Shown: positions 1 to 5,584 of the stretch, piece after piece | How the letters are laid out: each line of letters starts with the position of its first letter | How positions within the stretch are numbered: position 1 is the stretch's first letter | DNA from: Bacillota bacterium | GTDB taxonomy: Bacteria > Bacillota > Clostridia > Oscillospirales > Ruminococcaceae | Length of the DNA: 6,220 nt | Direction: 5' to 3' | Assembly (NCBI GenBank): GCA_023456995.1 | Contig: JAEWNU010000321.1 | Coordinates: 1-6,220, forward strand | Made by a program: the position numbers and the translations under genes | Notes under the pieces: generated by a model | Databases searched by the model: none | Told to the model about the DNA's origin: nothing | Seen by the model: the letters and a program-made list of their open reading frames with translations, nothing else

Positions 1-8
1 TGGTATCG

Positions 9-127
9 AGTCGGTGTTAATGACGATGAGGATCCACCCGTTCCCATTCCGAACACGGTCGTTAAGCTCATCAGTGCCGAAGATACTTGGATGGAGACGT
101 CCTGGGAAAATAGGTCGATGCCGACAC
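9..127 (+). rRNA. rrf: 5S ribosomal RNA
   Basis: This is the 5S rRNA of the large ribosomal subunit. The internal block at about 32-60, with CCACCCGTTCCCATTCCGAA, is the highly conserved loop B/helix III region, and GTTAAGCTCATCAG (61-74) and GATACTTGGATGG (82-94) follow in the normal order. The ends are set by helix I, where GTCGG (10-14) pairs with CCGAC (121-125), so either end may be off by a few bases. The length of about 119 nt fits the family. It is the last rRNA gene of an operon whose 16S and 23S genes would lie upstream of the window, and it runs directly into a tRNA cluster. Confidence 0.93.
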
Positions 128-131
128 TTAA

Positions 132-165
132 TACAGGATTAATTAAAATAATATTTAGTCCTGTA
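132..165 (+). other. Inverted repeat between 5S rRNA and tRNA-Asn
   Basis: TACAGGA (132-138) pairs with TCCTGTA (159-165), and T139-G158 and T140-A157 extend the stem. The loop is 16 nt and AT-only. There is no U-tract, so it is unlikely to be a terminator. It sits exactly between the two mature RNAs and may present the precursor for processing of the 5S 3' end and the tRNA 5' end. That role is inferred. Confidence 0.45.
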
Positions 166-170
166 GATAT

Positions 171-246
171 TCCTCAATAGCTCAGTCGGTAGAGCATGCG
201 GCTGTTAACCGCAGGGTCGTTGGTTCGAGTCCAACTTGGGGAGCCA
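171..246 (+). tRNA. tRNA-Asn (anticodon GTT)
   Basis: A complete 76-nt cloverleaf is visible. The acceptor TCCTCAA (171-177) pairs with TTGGGGA (236-242) with one G-U pair, followed by discriminator G243 and an encoded CCA. The anticodon stem TGCGG/CCGCA (197-201/209-213) encloses a loop with GTT at 204-206. The T-stem is GTTGG/CCAAC with loop TTCGAGT. It reads the asparagine codons AAC and AAU and is cotranscribed with the 5S gene. Confidence 0.97.
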
Positions 247-250
247 ATTT

Positions 251-285
251 ACAATATGCTGTCAGATTTACTGGCAGCATATTGT
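251..285 (+). repeat. 15-bp hairpin between tRNA-Asn and the CAT tRNA
   Basis: ACAATATGCTG (251-261) is perfectly complementary to CAGCATATTGT (275-285). T262-G274 wobble and CAG/CTG (263-265/271-273) continue the stem to 15 bp around a 5-nt loop. Neither side is followed by a T-run, and the next tRNA starts 9 nt downstream, so a simple terminator is unlikely. A processing signal, for example a double-stranded RNase III target, or a relic element are possible. The function is not known from the sequence. Confidence 0.7.
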
Positions 286-293
286 ACTAAAAA

Positions 294-370
294 GGGCCTT
301 TAGCTCAGTTGGTCAGAGCGGCCGGCTCATAACCGGTTGGTCCGGGGTTCGAGTCCCTGAAGGCCCACCA
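294..370 (+). tRNA. tRNA with CAT anticodon, probably tRNA-Ile2 (lysidine-modified)
   Basis: A complete 77-nt cloverleaf with encoded CCA. The acceptor GGGCCTT (294-300) pairs with AAGGCCC (360-366), discriminator A367. The anticodon CAT lies at 328-330 in loop CTCATAA, and the T-stem CGGGG/CCCTG has one G-U pair. The fully paired first base pair and the lack of three G-C pairs next to the anticodon loop argue against initiator tRNA. C4-G69 and C5-G68 are features known to favour recognition by the lysidine synthetase TilS, and the GG-CCTT acceptor start resembles Firmicute tRNA-Ile(CAT). I therefore prefer Ile2, reading AUA after C34 is changed to lysidine, over elongator Met. Automated tools may call it tRNA-Met. 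Confidence 0.9.
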
Positions 371-419
371 TTTTTATAATTAGGAGTAAGGATTCTTTAT
401 AATACATAATATTGAACAT

Positions 420-495
420 AGGGGCATAGCTCAGTTGGTAGAGCAGCGGTCTCCAAAACCGCGTGTCGAGGGTTCGAGTCCTTCTACCCCTGCCA
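420..495 (+). tRNA. tRNA-Trp (anticodon CCA) with an acceptor-stem mismatch
   Basis: A 76-nt cloverleaf with encoded CCA (493-495) and discriminator G492, the usual bacterial Trp discriminator. The anticodon CCA is at 453-455 in a CTCCAAA loop closed by GCGGT/ACCGC (446-450/458-462). The T-stem GAGGG/CCTTC has one G-U pair. The acceptor AGGGGCA (420-426) faces TACCCCT (485-491), so C425 is opposite A486, a C-A mismatch at the sixth pair. All other stems are intact, so the gene is probably functional. It is the last tRNA before the terminator. Confidence 0.95.
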
Positions 496-528
496 AAAAA
501 GATCAGTATTTTCGACTGATCTTTTTTT
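495..528 (+). terminator. Rho-independent terminator of the rRNA/tRNA operon
   Basis: AGATCAGT (500-507) pairs with ACTGATCT (515-522) around a 7-nt loop and is followed by T522-T528. The A-run 495-500 can pair with the T-run and lengthen the stem. It directly follows the CCA end of tRNA-Trp and closes the operon. Confidence 0.9.
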
Positions 529-530
529 AT

Positions 531-923
531 GTGATGAAATTGCCCATTTATTTAAGCTGTGAACCCAAGTAGGCAGCCTAAATGAGTATTTTATAGGAAG
601 CCCTGTTCAGATCTATATTGAACAGGGCTTAAATATTCTAATTTGCTTAACCAATAATTTGAAATCTATGATAAAATTATTATTTAAATTAGCAAATTGT
701 TAGGGATACATATAAACTTCTCATTATTAAATAGATAGTATAATCATTGTCTAAATCATTTATTTACTACAAGCAAAATGTAGGTAGCCAGTTGTATCAA
801 TATGGAAAGATAAGTTCATTAATAAAAACGAATCGATGCAAGAAGTGCAAGAAATAACGCATAAACAATAGAAATACTAACATATTGGATATAAATTACA
901 ACAAAATTTGTCTTTTTTATTTA
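531..923. other. AT-rich intergenic region with no recognisable gene
   Basis: About 390 bp between the tRNA terminator and the permease promoter. It is much richer in A and T than the flanking genes. I see no open reading frame with a ribosome binding site. The longest plausible start I followed (ATG at 836) gives 11 codons with no Shine-Dalgarno. A TATAAT at 739-744 has no convincing -35 partner. The only clear structure is the hairpin at 598-630. No T-box or other riboswitch core was recognised. Confidence 0.6.
598..630. repeat. Perfect 12-bp inverted repeat in the intergenic gap
   Basis: AAGCCCTGTTCA (598-609) and TGAACAGGGCTT (619-630) are exact reverse complements separated by 9 nt. No T-run follows on either strand, so it is not a canonical terminator. 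It lies about 70 bp after the tRNA terminator and 295 bp before the permease promoter. It could be a back-up terminator, a protein-binding site or the remnant of a mobile element. The sequence does not decide among these. Confidence 0.75.
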
Positions 924-950
924 TTGACTGTTAACACCCTTTGATATAAA
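924..950 (+). promoter_or_regulatory. Putative sigma-A promoter of the amino acid permease
   Basis: TTGACT (924-929) matches five of six -35 consensus bases, and TATAAA (945-950) five of six -10 bases. The spacer is 15 bp, shorter than the ideal 17. A start near 957 would give a leader of about 39 nt carrying the ribosome binding site at 983-988. This fits a start codon at 996 and argues against one at 960. Confidence 0.55.
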
Positions 951-995
951 CTTTAAAAGATGCATAAAATGCTGGATTATATAGGAGGAATGAGT

Positions 996-2348
996 ATGGA
1001 GAATAACAAACTAACTGTTAAATATGGCCTGCCAACCGCTATTGCTATGGTGGTTGGTATTGTTATTGGCAGCGGCGTATTTTTTAAAGCAGAAAAAATT
1101 CTCTTGGCAACTGGTGGCAATCTGCCGTTGGGCATCTTAGCATGGATCATCGGTGGCGCAATCATGGTAGTGTGCGCCTACGCATTTTCAATTATGGCGA
1201 CCAAGCATGCATTTGTCAGCGGTGTCGTCGACTATGCTGAGGTATCCTGTGGCAAAAAATATGGATATATGTTAGGCTGGTTTATGGCAACTATCTATTA
1301 TCCCTCTCTGACCAGCGTTTTGGCTTGGGTGAGTGCCAGATATCTATGTGTGATTATCGGATTTGACATTGTTGGTCCGCAGTGTATGGTCATCAGTATG
1401 TTTTTTCTTGTTGCAGCATTTGCTATGAACGCACTTTCTCCTGTTCTGGCGGGTAAATTTCAAGTTTCCACCACTATCATTAAGCTGATTCCGCTAGCGC
1501 TGATGGCTGTGATTGGCACGATAGTTGGCCTGAATAACGGTATGACAGTCCAGAACTTTACGACGATTGTCACGCCTGTAAGCACCGGAAATGCCCTTTT
1601 TACAGCTGTTGTTGCCACCGCGTTTGCCTATGAGGGCTGGATTGTTGCTACTACTATTAACGCCGAACTAAAAGATGCAAAAAAGAACCTTCCTTTGGCG
1701 TTGATTATCGGTACACTGATTGTTGCTGCTGTTTATATTTGCTATTATATCGGTTTGGCCGGCGGCGTAAGCAACGAAGTAATGATGGCCGGAGGTGAGA
1801 CAGGAGCAAAACTGGCATTCCAGGCGGTATTTACTAATGTAGGTGCCAGTGCGCTGTTTGTTGTAATCGTTATCTCTTGCCTCGGAACTTTAAATGGTTT
1901 GATGATGGGTTGCACCCGCGGATTTTACGCATTGGCAGCAAGAGGTGAAGGACCAGCTCCGGAGATGTTTAAGCAGATTGATCCTACTTCTAACATGCCG
2001 ACGAATTCCAGCGTTATCGGTCTCTTTTTTGCAGCATTCTGGTTGATGTATTTTTATGGTGCAAACCTGACCAAGCCTTGGTTTGGACCGTTTTGCTTCG
2101 ACACTTCTGAGCTTCCCATAGTAACACTTTATGCGGCTTATATCCCGATTTTCTGGCATATTACGAAAGATAGTACGCTATCGTTTGGCAAACGTATTAT
2201 TGCGCCGCTTCTGGCGATCTGTGGTTGCATCTTTATGGTGGTTGCGGCTTGTTTTGCACATCGTGTGGCAGTTGTCTACTACATTATAATCTTTGCAATT
2301 ATTTTGCTTATAGGTGCATTTTATATGAAGCCGAGCAAGAAGAACTAA
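996..2348 (+). CDS. APC-superfamily amino acid permease (12 predicted membrane helices)
   Basis: A 450-residue secondary transporter of the cytoplasmic membrane. About twelve hydrophobic segments are visible, near residues 11-30, 42-64, 91-111, 129-149, 158-178, 200-218, 231-253, 283-303, 336-354, 370-388, 400-420 and 425-444. The first helix carries GSGVFF (25-30), the glycine-rich unwound segment that binds the amino acid backbone in APC transporters. FAYEGW (210-215) followed by a charged loop and NLP (231-233) is typical of helix 6 and the next loop in LAT/SteT-like members. Substrate is not readable from sequence; exchange or proton symport of a neutral amino acid is an inference from the family. 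AGGAGG at 983-988 lies 7 nt before ATG 996, so this start is preferred over in-frame ATGs at 960 and 990. It has its own promoter and terminator, so it is probably monocistronic. Confidence 0.9.
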   Translation: MENNKLTVKYGLPTAIAMVVGIVIGSGVFFKAEKILLATGGNLPLGILAWIIGGAIMVVCAYAFSIMATKHAFVSGVVDYAEVSCGKKYGYMLGWFMATIYYPSLTSVLAWVSARYLCVIIGFDIVGPQCMVISMFFLVAAFAMNALSPVLAGKFQVSTTIIKLIPLALMAVIGTIVGLNNGMTVQNFTTIVTPVSTGNALFTAVVATAFAYEGWIVATTINAELKDAKKNLPLALIIGTLIVAAVYICYYIGLAGGVSNEVMMAGGETGAKLAFQAVFTNVGASALFVVIVISCLGTLNGLMMGCTRGFYALAARGEGPAPEMFKQIDPTSNMPTNSSVIGLFFAAFWLMYFYGANLTKPWFGPFCFDTSELPIVTLYAAYIPIFWHITKDSTLSFGKRIIAPLLAICGCIFMVVAACFAHRVAVVYYIIIFAIILLIGAFYMKPSKKN

Positions 2349-2356
2349 ATTGTGCT

Positions 2357-2392
2357 AAGAAGGTGGTACTAGCTTGCTGGTACCACCTTCTT
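2357..2392 (+). terminator. Terminator hairpin after the permease gene
   Basis: AAGAAGGTGGTAC (2357-2369) pairs perfectly with GTACCACCTTCTT (2380-2392) around a 10-nt loop, starting 9 nt after the permease stop codon. The U-tract is short and interrupted (TTCTTTATT), so termination may be less than complete. It separates the permease from htpG. Confidence 0.75.
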
Positions 2393-2509
2393 TATTAGAA
2401 TTATAACGTTGTATAGTTTAAGAATAACCTATTAATTTTGTTCCCACACGCCAAAAAATCCAAGTTCATTTTCTCAGCGCCATTTCATGCTTTTTTAACG
2501 ATTTTCCTC

Positions 2510-2538
2510 TTGATTTTTATTGTCAGATGTTGTATATT
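2510..2538 (+). promoter_or_regulatory. Sigma-A-type promoter of htpG
   Basis: TTGATT (2510-2515) and TATATT (2533-2538) are separated by exactly 17 bp and match the -35 and -10 consensus at four and five of six positions. Transcription would start near 2545, inside the left arm of the CIRCE element. This is the usual arrangement in HrcA-repressed heat-shock promoters. Confidence 0.75.
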
Positions 2539-2541
2539 ATA

Positions 2542-2568
2542 TTAGCACTCAAATACAAAGAGTGCTAA
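2542..2568. promoter_or_regulatory. CIRCE operator (HrcA binding site)
   Basis: TTAGCACTC (2542-2550), nine bases, then GAGTGCTAA (2560-2568) is an exact match to the CIRCE consensus. HrcA binds this element as a dimer and represses chaperone genes until heat or misfolded protein titrates the GroE chaperonin that keeps HrcA active. Here it overlaps the predicted transcription start of htpG and ends 12 nt before the Shine-Dalgarno. No hrcA, dnaK or groE gene is in the window. Confidence 0.96.
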
Positions 2569-2593
2569 TATCGTGCAACTAGGAGGCTTAGCT

Positions 2594-4483
2594 GTGTCTA
2601 AAAAACAATTCAAGACAGAATCCAAACGTATTTTGGACCTGATGGTAAATTCCATTTATACGAACAAAGAGATTTTTTTGAGAGAGCTGATATCTAATGC
2701 CAGCGATGCCATTGATAAGCTCTATTTTCGGTCTTTGACTGATCAGTCCGTTGGTAAGAGCCGGTCTGACTTTGAAATTAGGTTAGAGCTTGATAAAGAA
2801 GCCCGCCAAATCAAGATTTGTGATAACGGCATCGGCATGACCAAGGAGGAGTTAGAGCAAAACCTTGGCACTATCGCACACAGCGGCTCCGGCGAGTTTG
2901 TAAAACAAAATGAATTGAACGAAGATATTGACATTATCGGTCAGTTTGGCGTCGGATTTTATTCGGCATTTATGGTGGCCGACAAAGTTACTGTCGTCAG
3001 TCGAGCCTTTGGCACCAATGAGGCCTATTGCTGGGAATCTGAGGGCGGCGACGGGTATATCATTTCCAGCGCTGAAAAGGCGGAGCCCGGTACTGAGATT
3101 ACGCTGCATATCAAGCTGGATACTGAGAATGAACACTATTCCGAATTTTTAGAGCAATATCGTATTTCATCCATCGTTAAAAAATATTCAGATTATATTC
3201 GCTACCCCGTCCGTATGGATATGGAACGTCATCGTCCCAAGGAAGGTGCGCCAGAGGAATCCAACGAGATGGAGGCGGTTGTTGAAACAACGACACTCAA
3301 TAGCATGGTACCCATCTGGAAGAAAAACAAGAAGGACGTTTCTGACGAGGATTACAAGTCTTTTTATAAAGAGAAGTTTTACGATTATACCGATCCTCTG
3401 CGGGTTATCCATCAGAAAGCTGAGGGAACAACCGAGTATCAAGCATTGCTCTATATTCCGTCCAAAGCGGATTATAACTACTATTCCAAAGAATTTGAGC
3501 GCGGTCTGAATCTTTATTCGAGTGGCGTTATGATCATGGAGCGCTGCTCCGATCTCCTGCCTGAATATTTTGGGTTTGTCAAAGGACTAGTTGATAGCGA
3601 GGATCTATCACTAAACATCTCGCGCGAGCTGCTTCAGCACGATCGACAGTTAACACTTATTCGGAATGCACTGGAGAAACGCATCAAAAATGAGTTGGTC
3701 GAAATGCGGGACAAGAACCGGGATGACTATGAAAAGTTTTGGAATACTTTTGGGCTGACCATAAAATTTGGCATTTACCAGTCCTTTGGGGCCAACCGTG
3801 AGCAGCTTGAAGAGTTAATTATGTTTCGTAGAGCCTCTGACGGCAAGTTGGTGACCTTTAAGGAATATGTTGAGGCGATGTCCGCAGACCAGAAGTACAT
3901 TTATTATGCAGCGGGTGACAGCTTTGAGAAGCTTTCAAAATTGCCCCAGGCCGAGCTGCTAAAGGATAAGGGTTATGATCTTTTATGCCTGACCGAGCAT
4001 GTGGATGAATTCCTAATGCAGGTGCTGCATAACATTCAGGAAAAGGAATTACGCTCCATCTCCTCTGGCGACCTTGGCTTGGAAAGTGAGGAGCAGAAAG
4101 CTGAACAGGAAAAGAAGGAAAACGAAAACAAAGCGCTATTTGACTTTTTGAAAGAGTCCCTGGGTGATAAGGTGGCGCAAGTGTGCCTGTCTTCACGACT
4201 GAAGAGCCATCCGGTTTGTCTATCAGCGAAAGGTGCGGTTTCTATTGAAATGGAAAAAGTACTCAATGACATACCAGGTAATCAGAAGGTTAAGGCGGAG
4301 CGTGTATTAGAACTCAATGGTGGGCACCCGATGTTTGACAAACTGGTATCGCTATGGCCAGATAATAAGGACAAACTGACGACCTATGCGCAGCTGTTGT
4401 ATGACCAAGCCCTCCTAATTGAAGGACTGCCTATCGAAGACCCCGTCAGGTTCTCAAACGCTGTTTGTGAACTGATGAAATAA
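2594..4483 (+). CDS. htpG: Molecular chaperone HtpG (bacterial Hsp90)
   Basis: A 629-residue cytoplasmic ATP-dependent chaperone dimer that remodels and refolds client proteins, usually together with the DnaK system. The N-terminal GHKL ATPase domain is complete: E31 in FLRELISNASDA (catalytic glutamate, E34 in E. coli), DNGIGM (77-82), the lid GTIAHSGSGEF (92-102), GQFGVGFYSAF (116-126) and GTEI (166-169). The middle domain has the ATP-sensing arginine R344 in LNISRELLQ. An acidic, lysine-rich segment near 495-515 leads into the C-terminal dimerisation domain. Length is normal for bacteria. The start is GTG at 2594, with AGGAGG at 2581-2586 spaced by 7 nt. An in-frame GTG at 2573 lies upstream of that site and is rejected. 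The gene stands alone behind a CIRCE-controlled promoter and ends at a strong hairpin. Confidence 0.98.
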   Translation: MSKKQFKTESKRILDLMVNSIYTNKEIFLRELISNASDAIDKLYFRSLTDQSVGKSRSDFEIRLELDKEARQIKICDNGIGMTKEELEQNLGTIAHSGSGEFVKQNELNEDIDIIGQFGVGFYSAFMVADKVTVVSRAFGTNEAYCWESEGGDGYIISSAEKAEPGTEITLHIKLDTENEHYSEFLEQYRISSIVKKYSDYIRYPVRMDMERHRPKEGAPEESNEMEAVVETTTLNSMVPIWKKNKKDVSDEDYKSFYKEKFYDYTDPLRVIHQKAEGTTEYQALLYIPSKADYNYYSKEFERGLNLYSSGVMIMERCSDLLPEYFGFVKGLVDSEDLSLNISRELLQHDRQLTLIRNALEKRIKNELVEMRDKNRDDYEKFWNTFGLTIKFGIYQSFGANREQLEELIMFRRASDGKLVTFKEYVEAMSADQKYIYYAAGDSFEKLSKLPQAELLKDKGYDLLCLTEHVDEFLMQVLHNIQEKELRSISSGDLGLESEEQKAEQEKKENENKALFDFLKESLGDKVAQVCLSSRLKSHPVCLSAKGAVSIEMEKVLNDIPGNQKVKAERVLELNGGHPMFDKLVSLWPDNKDKLTTYAQLLYDQALLIEGLPIEDPVRFSNAVCELMK

Positions 4484-4505
4484 GTTAAACCAAATAGACC
4501 CAGAA

Positions 4506-4540
4506 AATAGCCCCGGAACGTTAGAAGTTCCGGGGCTATT
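4506..4540 (+). terminator. Terminator hairpin after htpG
   Basis: AATAGCCCCGGAAC (4506-4519) pairs perfectly with GTTCCGGGGCTATT (4527-4540) around a 7-nt loop, 22 nt after the htpG stop. The stem is long and GC-rich, but only a broken U-tract (ATTGCAATTTA) follows. Because the stem is symmetrical and in a convergent gap, it may also stop minus-strand read-through. Confidence 0.8.
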
Positions 4541-4613
4541 GCAATTTAGAATCAACATATGTTACAAGCAATAAAACGCTGGGGCGTTAAGAATAATTAC
4601 GTTGATCCAAAAT

Positions 4614-4652
4614 AAAAGCGATAAACCATCAGCATGGTAGATCATCGCTTTT
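4614..4652. terminator. Bidirectional terminator overlapping the GNAT stop codon
   Basis: AAAAGCGAT (4614-4622) pairs with ATCGCTTTT (4644-4652). Inside, ACCAT (4625-4629) pairs with ATGGT (4634-4638), with a small asymmetric internal loop between the two helices. On the minus strand the stem begins within the last codons of the acetyltransferase gene and is followed by ATTTTGG. On the plus strand it is followed by T653-type residues (a run of five T ending at 4653). It probably serves the minus-strand gene and insulates it from htpG. Confidence 0.7.
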
Positions 4653-5079
4653 TAAATGTCATTGGTGTATAGCGCATACCGTTTGTACTTTGCTCAGGAC
4701 CATCGGCAATAAACCCTAACTTTTGGTAAAAACCAATAGCGTAAGGGGAGGAGTTTACAGTTATTATTTCGCCATTACTAGATTTAATTGCTGTTTTAAA
4801 AAGAGAACGACCAATGCCTTTTTGGTGATGAGCACCATCCACAAAAAGCAATGCAATATGGTGGCCTTGATTTCTAAGTGCGAGCACACCCACGATACTT
4901 TGATTAGAATAAGCTGCCCACATTTCGAGCGAGTTTAGAAATGCTTGGTCGGAAATGACTGATTTAAAGGTTTGTACCCCATGTTCTGGGTAATCAGGGG
5001 CATCATACTGCAAAAAAACAGTTAATACCAAAGATAGGGCGTGGGGAAATTCATCTGCACCTATTTTTCTAATAAGCAT
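4642..5079 (-). CDS. GNAT-family N-acetyltransferase
   Basis: A 145-residue single-domain protein of the Gcn5-related N-acetyltransferase fold, which moves an acetyl group from acetyl-CoA to an amine. After strand 4 (HIALLFVD, 74-81) comes the acetyl-CoA pyrophosphate loop HQKGIGR (85-91), matching the Q/R-x-x-G-x-G/A motif A with histidine in the first slot. NSSPYAIGFYQKLGF (109-123) is the usual motif B region, with Y119 placed where many members have the general-acid tyrosine. The substrate cannot be inferred. ATG at 5079 is preceded by GAGG at 5091-5088 with 8 nt spacing. It lies 135 nt downstream of the tfoX-like gene on the same strand, so cotranscription is possible, and it converges on htpG. 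No convincing own promoter was found. Confidence 0.9.
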   Translation of the reverse strand: MLIRKIGADEFPHALSLVLTVFLQYDAPDYPEHGVQTFKSVISDQAFLNSLEMWAAYSNQSIVGVLALRNQGHHIALLFVDGAHHQKGIGRSLFKTAIKSSNGEIITVNSSPYAIGFYQKLGFIADGPEQSTNGMRYTPMTFKKR

Positions 5080-5214
5080 AGCTAGCGCCTCATTTTCACA
5101 CGTATATATTTAATGTATTTATACTACTACTTAAAACAAATAGTATATAGCGCAATTGATTTTACCCTGAGGTTCTAATGTTGGTATAATATATGCGCGC
5201 TGTAGCTTCTTTTA

Positions 5215-5469
5215 TTATTTATGCGTATCGTAAAAGGCTTTTAAATCTGCTTTTTCGTTTAGCGGCAACAGCGTTTTTTTAACCCCTTGAATAGCGCCTT
5301 CAAGTGCGTACAAACGATGCAAACAGGCGGAGTCATCCATGGCCTTAATATGTAGCCATGCCTGTCTGCTGCCAATTTGCTTTAATTCTTTATAAGTGGT
5401 AATACCGATTTCGTGCAGTTGCTGCTCAAGTACGCCGCCAATGTTTGGAAGCTTTGCAAGCTCACCCAT
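5215..5469 (-). CDS. Stand-alone TfoX/Sxy C-terminal-domain protein
   Basis: An 84-residue protein matching only the C-terminal domain of TfoX/Sxy, the competence regulator of gamma-proteobacteria. Visible hallmarks are LPNIGGVLEQQLHEIGI (7-23), a helix-hairpin-helix-like start, then TYKELKQIGSRQAWL, and LYALEGAIQGV (53-63) near the end. The domain is recognised by family resemblance; short forms occur in many Firmicutes, where no role in DNA uptake has been established, so competence function should not be assumed. ATG at 5469 has AAGGAG at 5484-5479 with 9 nt spacing. An extended -10 lies just upstream. It is divergent from the dehydratase gene and upstream of the GNAT gene on the same strand. 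No clear terminator follows its stop codon. Confidence 0.85.
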   Translation of the reverse strand: MGELAKLPNIGGVLEQQLHEIGITTYKELKQIGSRQAWLHIKAMDDSACLHRLYALEGAIQGVKKTLLPLNEKADLKAFYDTHK

Positions 5470-5491
5470 TTTGTCACGCTCCTTTTTGACT

Positions 5492-5500
5492 ATTATAGCA
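5492..5500 (-). promoter_or_regulatory. Extended -10 promoter of the tfoX-like gene
   Basis: On the minus strand TGCTATAAT (5500-5492) is a perfect -10 hexamer with the extended TGn motif. The -35 position is poor (TTTTTA at a 17-bp spacing), which is tolerated when the extended -10 is present. The start would fall near 5485, leaving a very short leader that begins at the ribosome binding site. Confidence 0.5.
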
Positions 5501-5584
5501 CCGATTAAGCTGGATAAAAAGTGATTTTATTACCTCGCCAGGAATAGAAATAAAATTGAAATGCTATATAAGGGGGCGCTGCAA

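Noticed and set aside
569..789. Repeat GTAGGCAGCC (569-578) and GTAGGTAGCC (780-789)
   Set aside because: Only two copies of ten bases with one mismatch and different flanks; chance is a sufficient explanation.
960..995. Upstream in-frame starts (ATG 960 and ATG 990) for the permease
   Set aside because: ATG 960 lies at the predicted transcription start and has no ribosome binding site. ATG 990 is only 1 nt from AGGAGG. ATG 996 has ideal 7-nt spacing and a normal family N-terminus.
2357..2392. Possible T-box or attenuator because of GGTGGTAC
   Set aside because: The hairpin follows the permease stop codon, lacks the T-box core and specifier structures, and is not upstream of an amino acid gene. 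A terminator is the simpler reading.
2573..2593. Upstream GTG start for htpG
   Set aside because: It would put the Shine-Dalgarno AGGAGG inside the coding region and has no site of its own. HtpG homology begins just after GTG 2594.
3858..4196. 112-codon open frame on the minus strand within htpG
   Set aside because: It is fully inside a conserved htpG, shows no family resemblance and is explained as a frame shadow. The same holds for the minus-strand frames at 1890-2159, 2852-3136, 3188-3442 and 4036-4272.
5182..5190. Plus-strand extended -10 (TGGTATAAT) downstream of the tfoX-like gene
   Set aside because: The motif is good, but the -35 is poor and no plus-strand gene follows before 5585. 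An antisense RNA to the tfoX-like gene is conceivable but unsupported.
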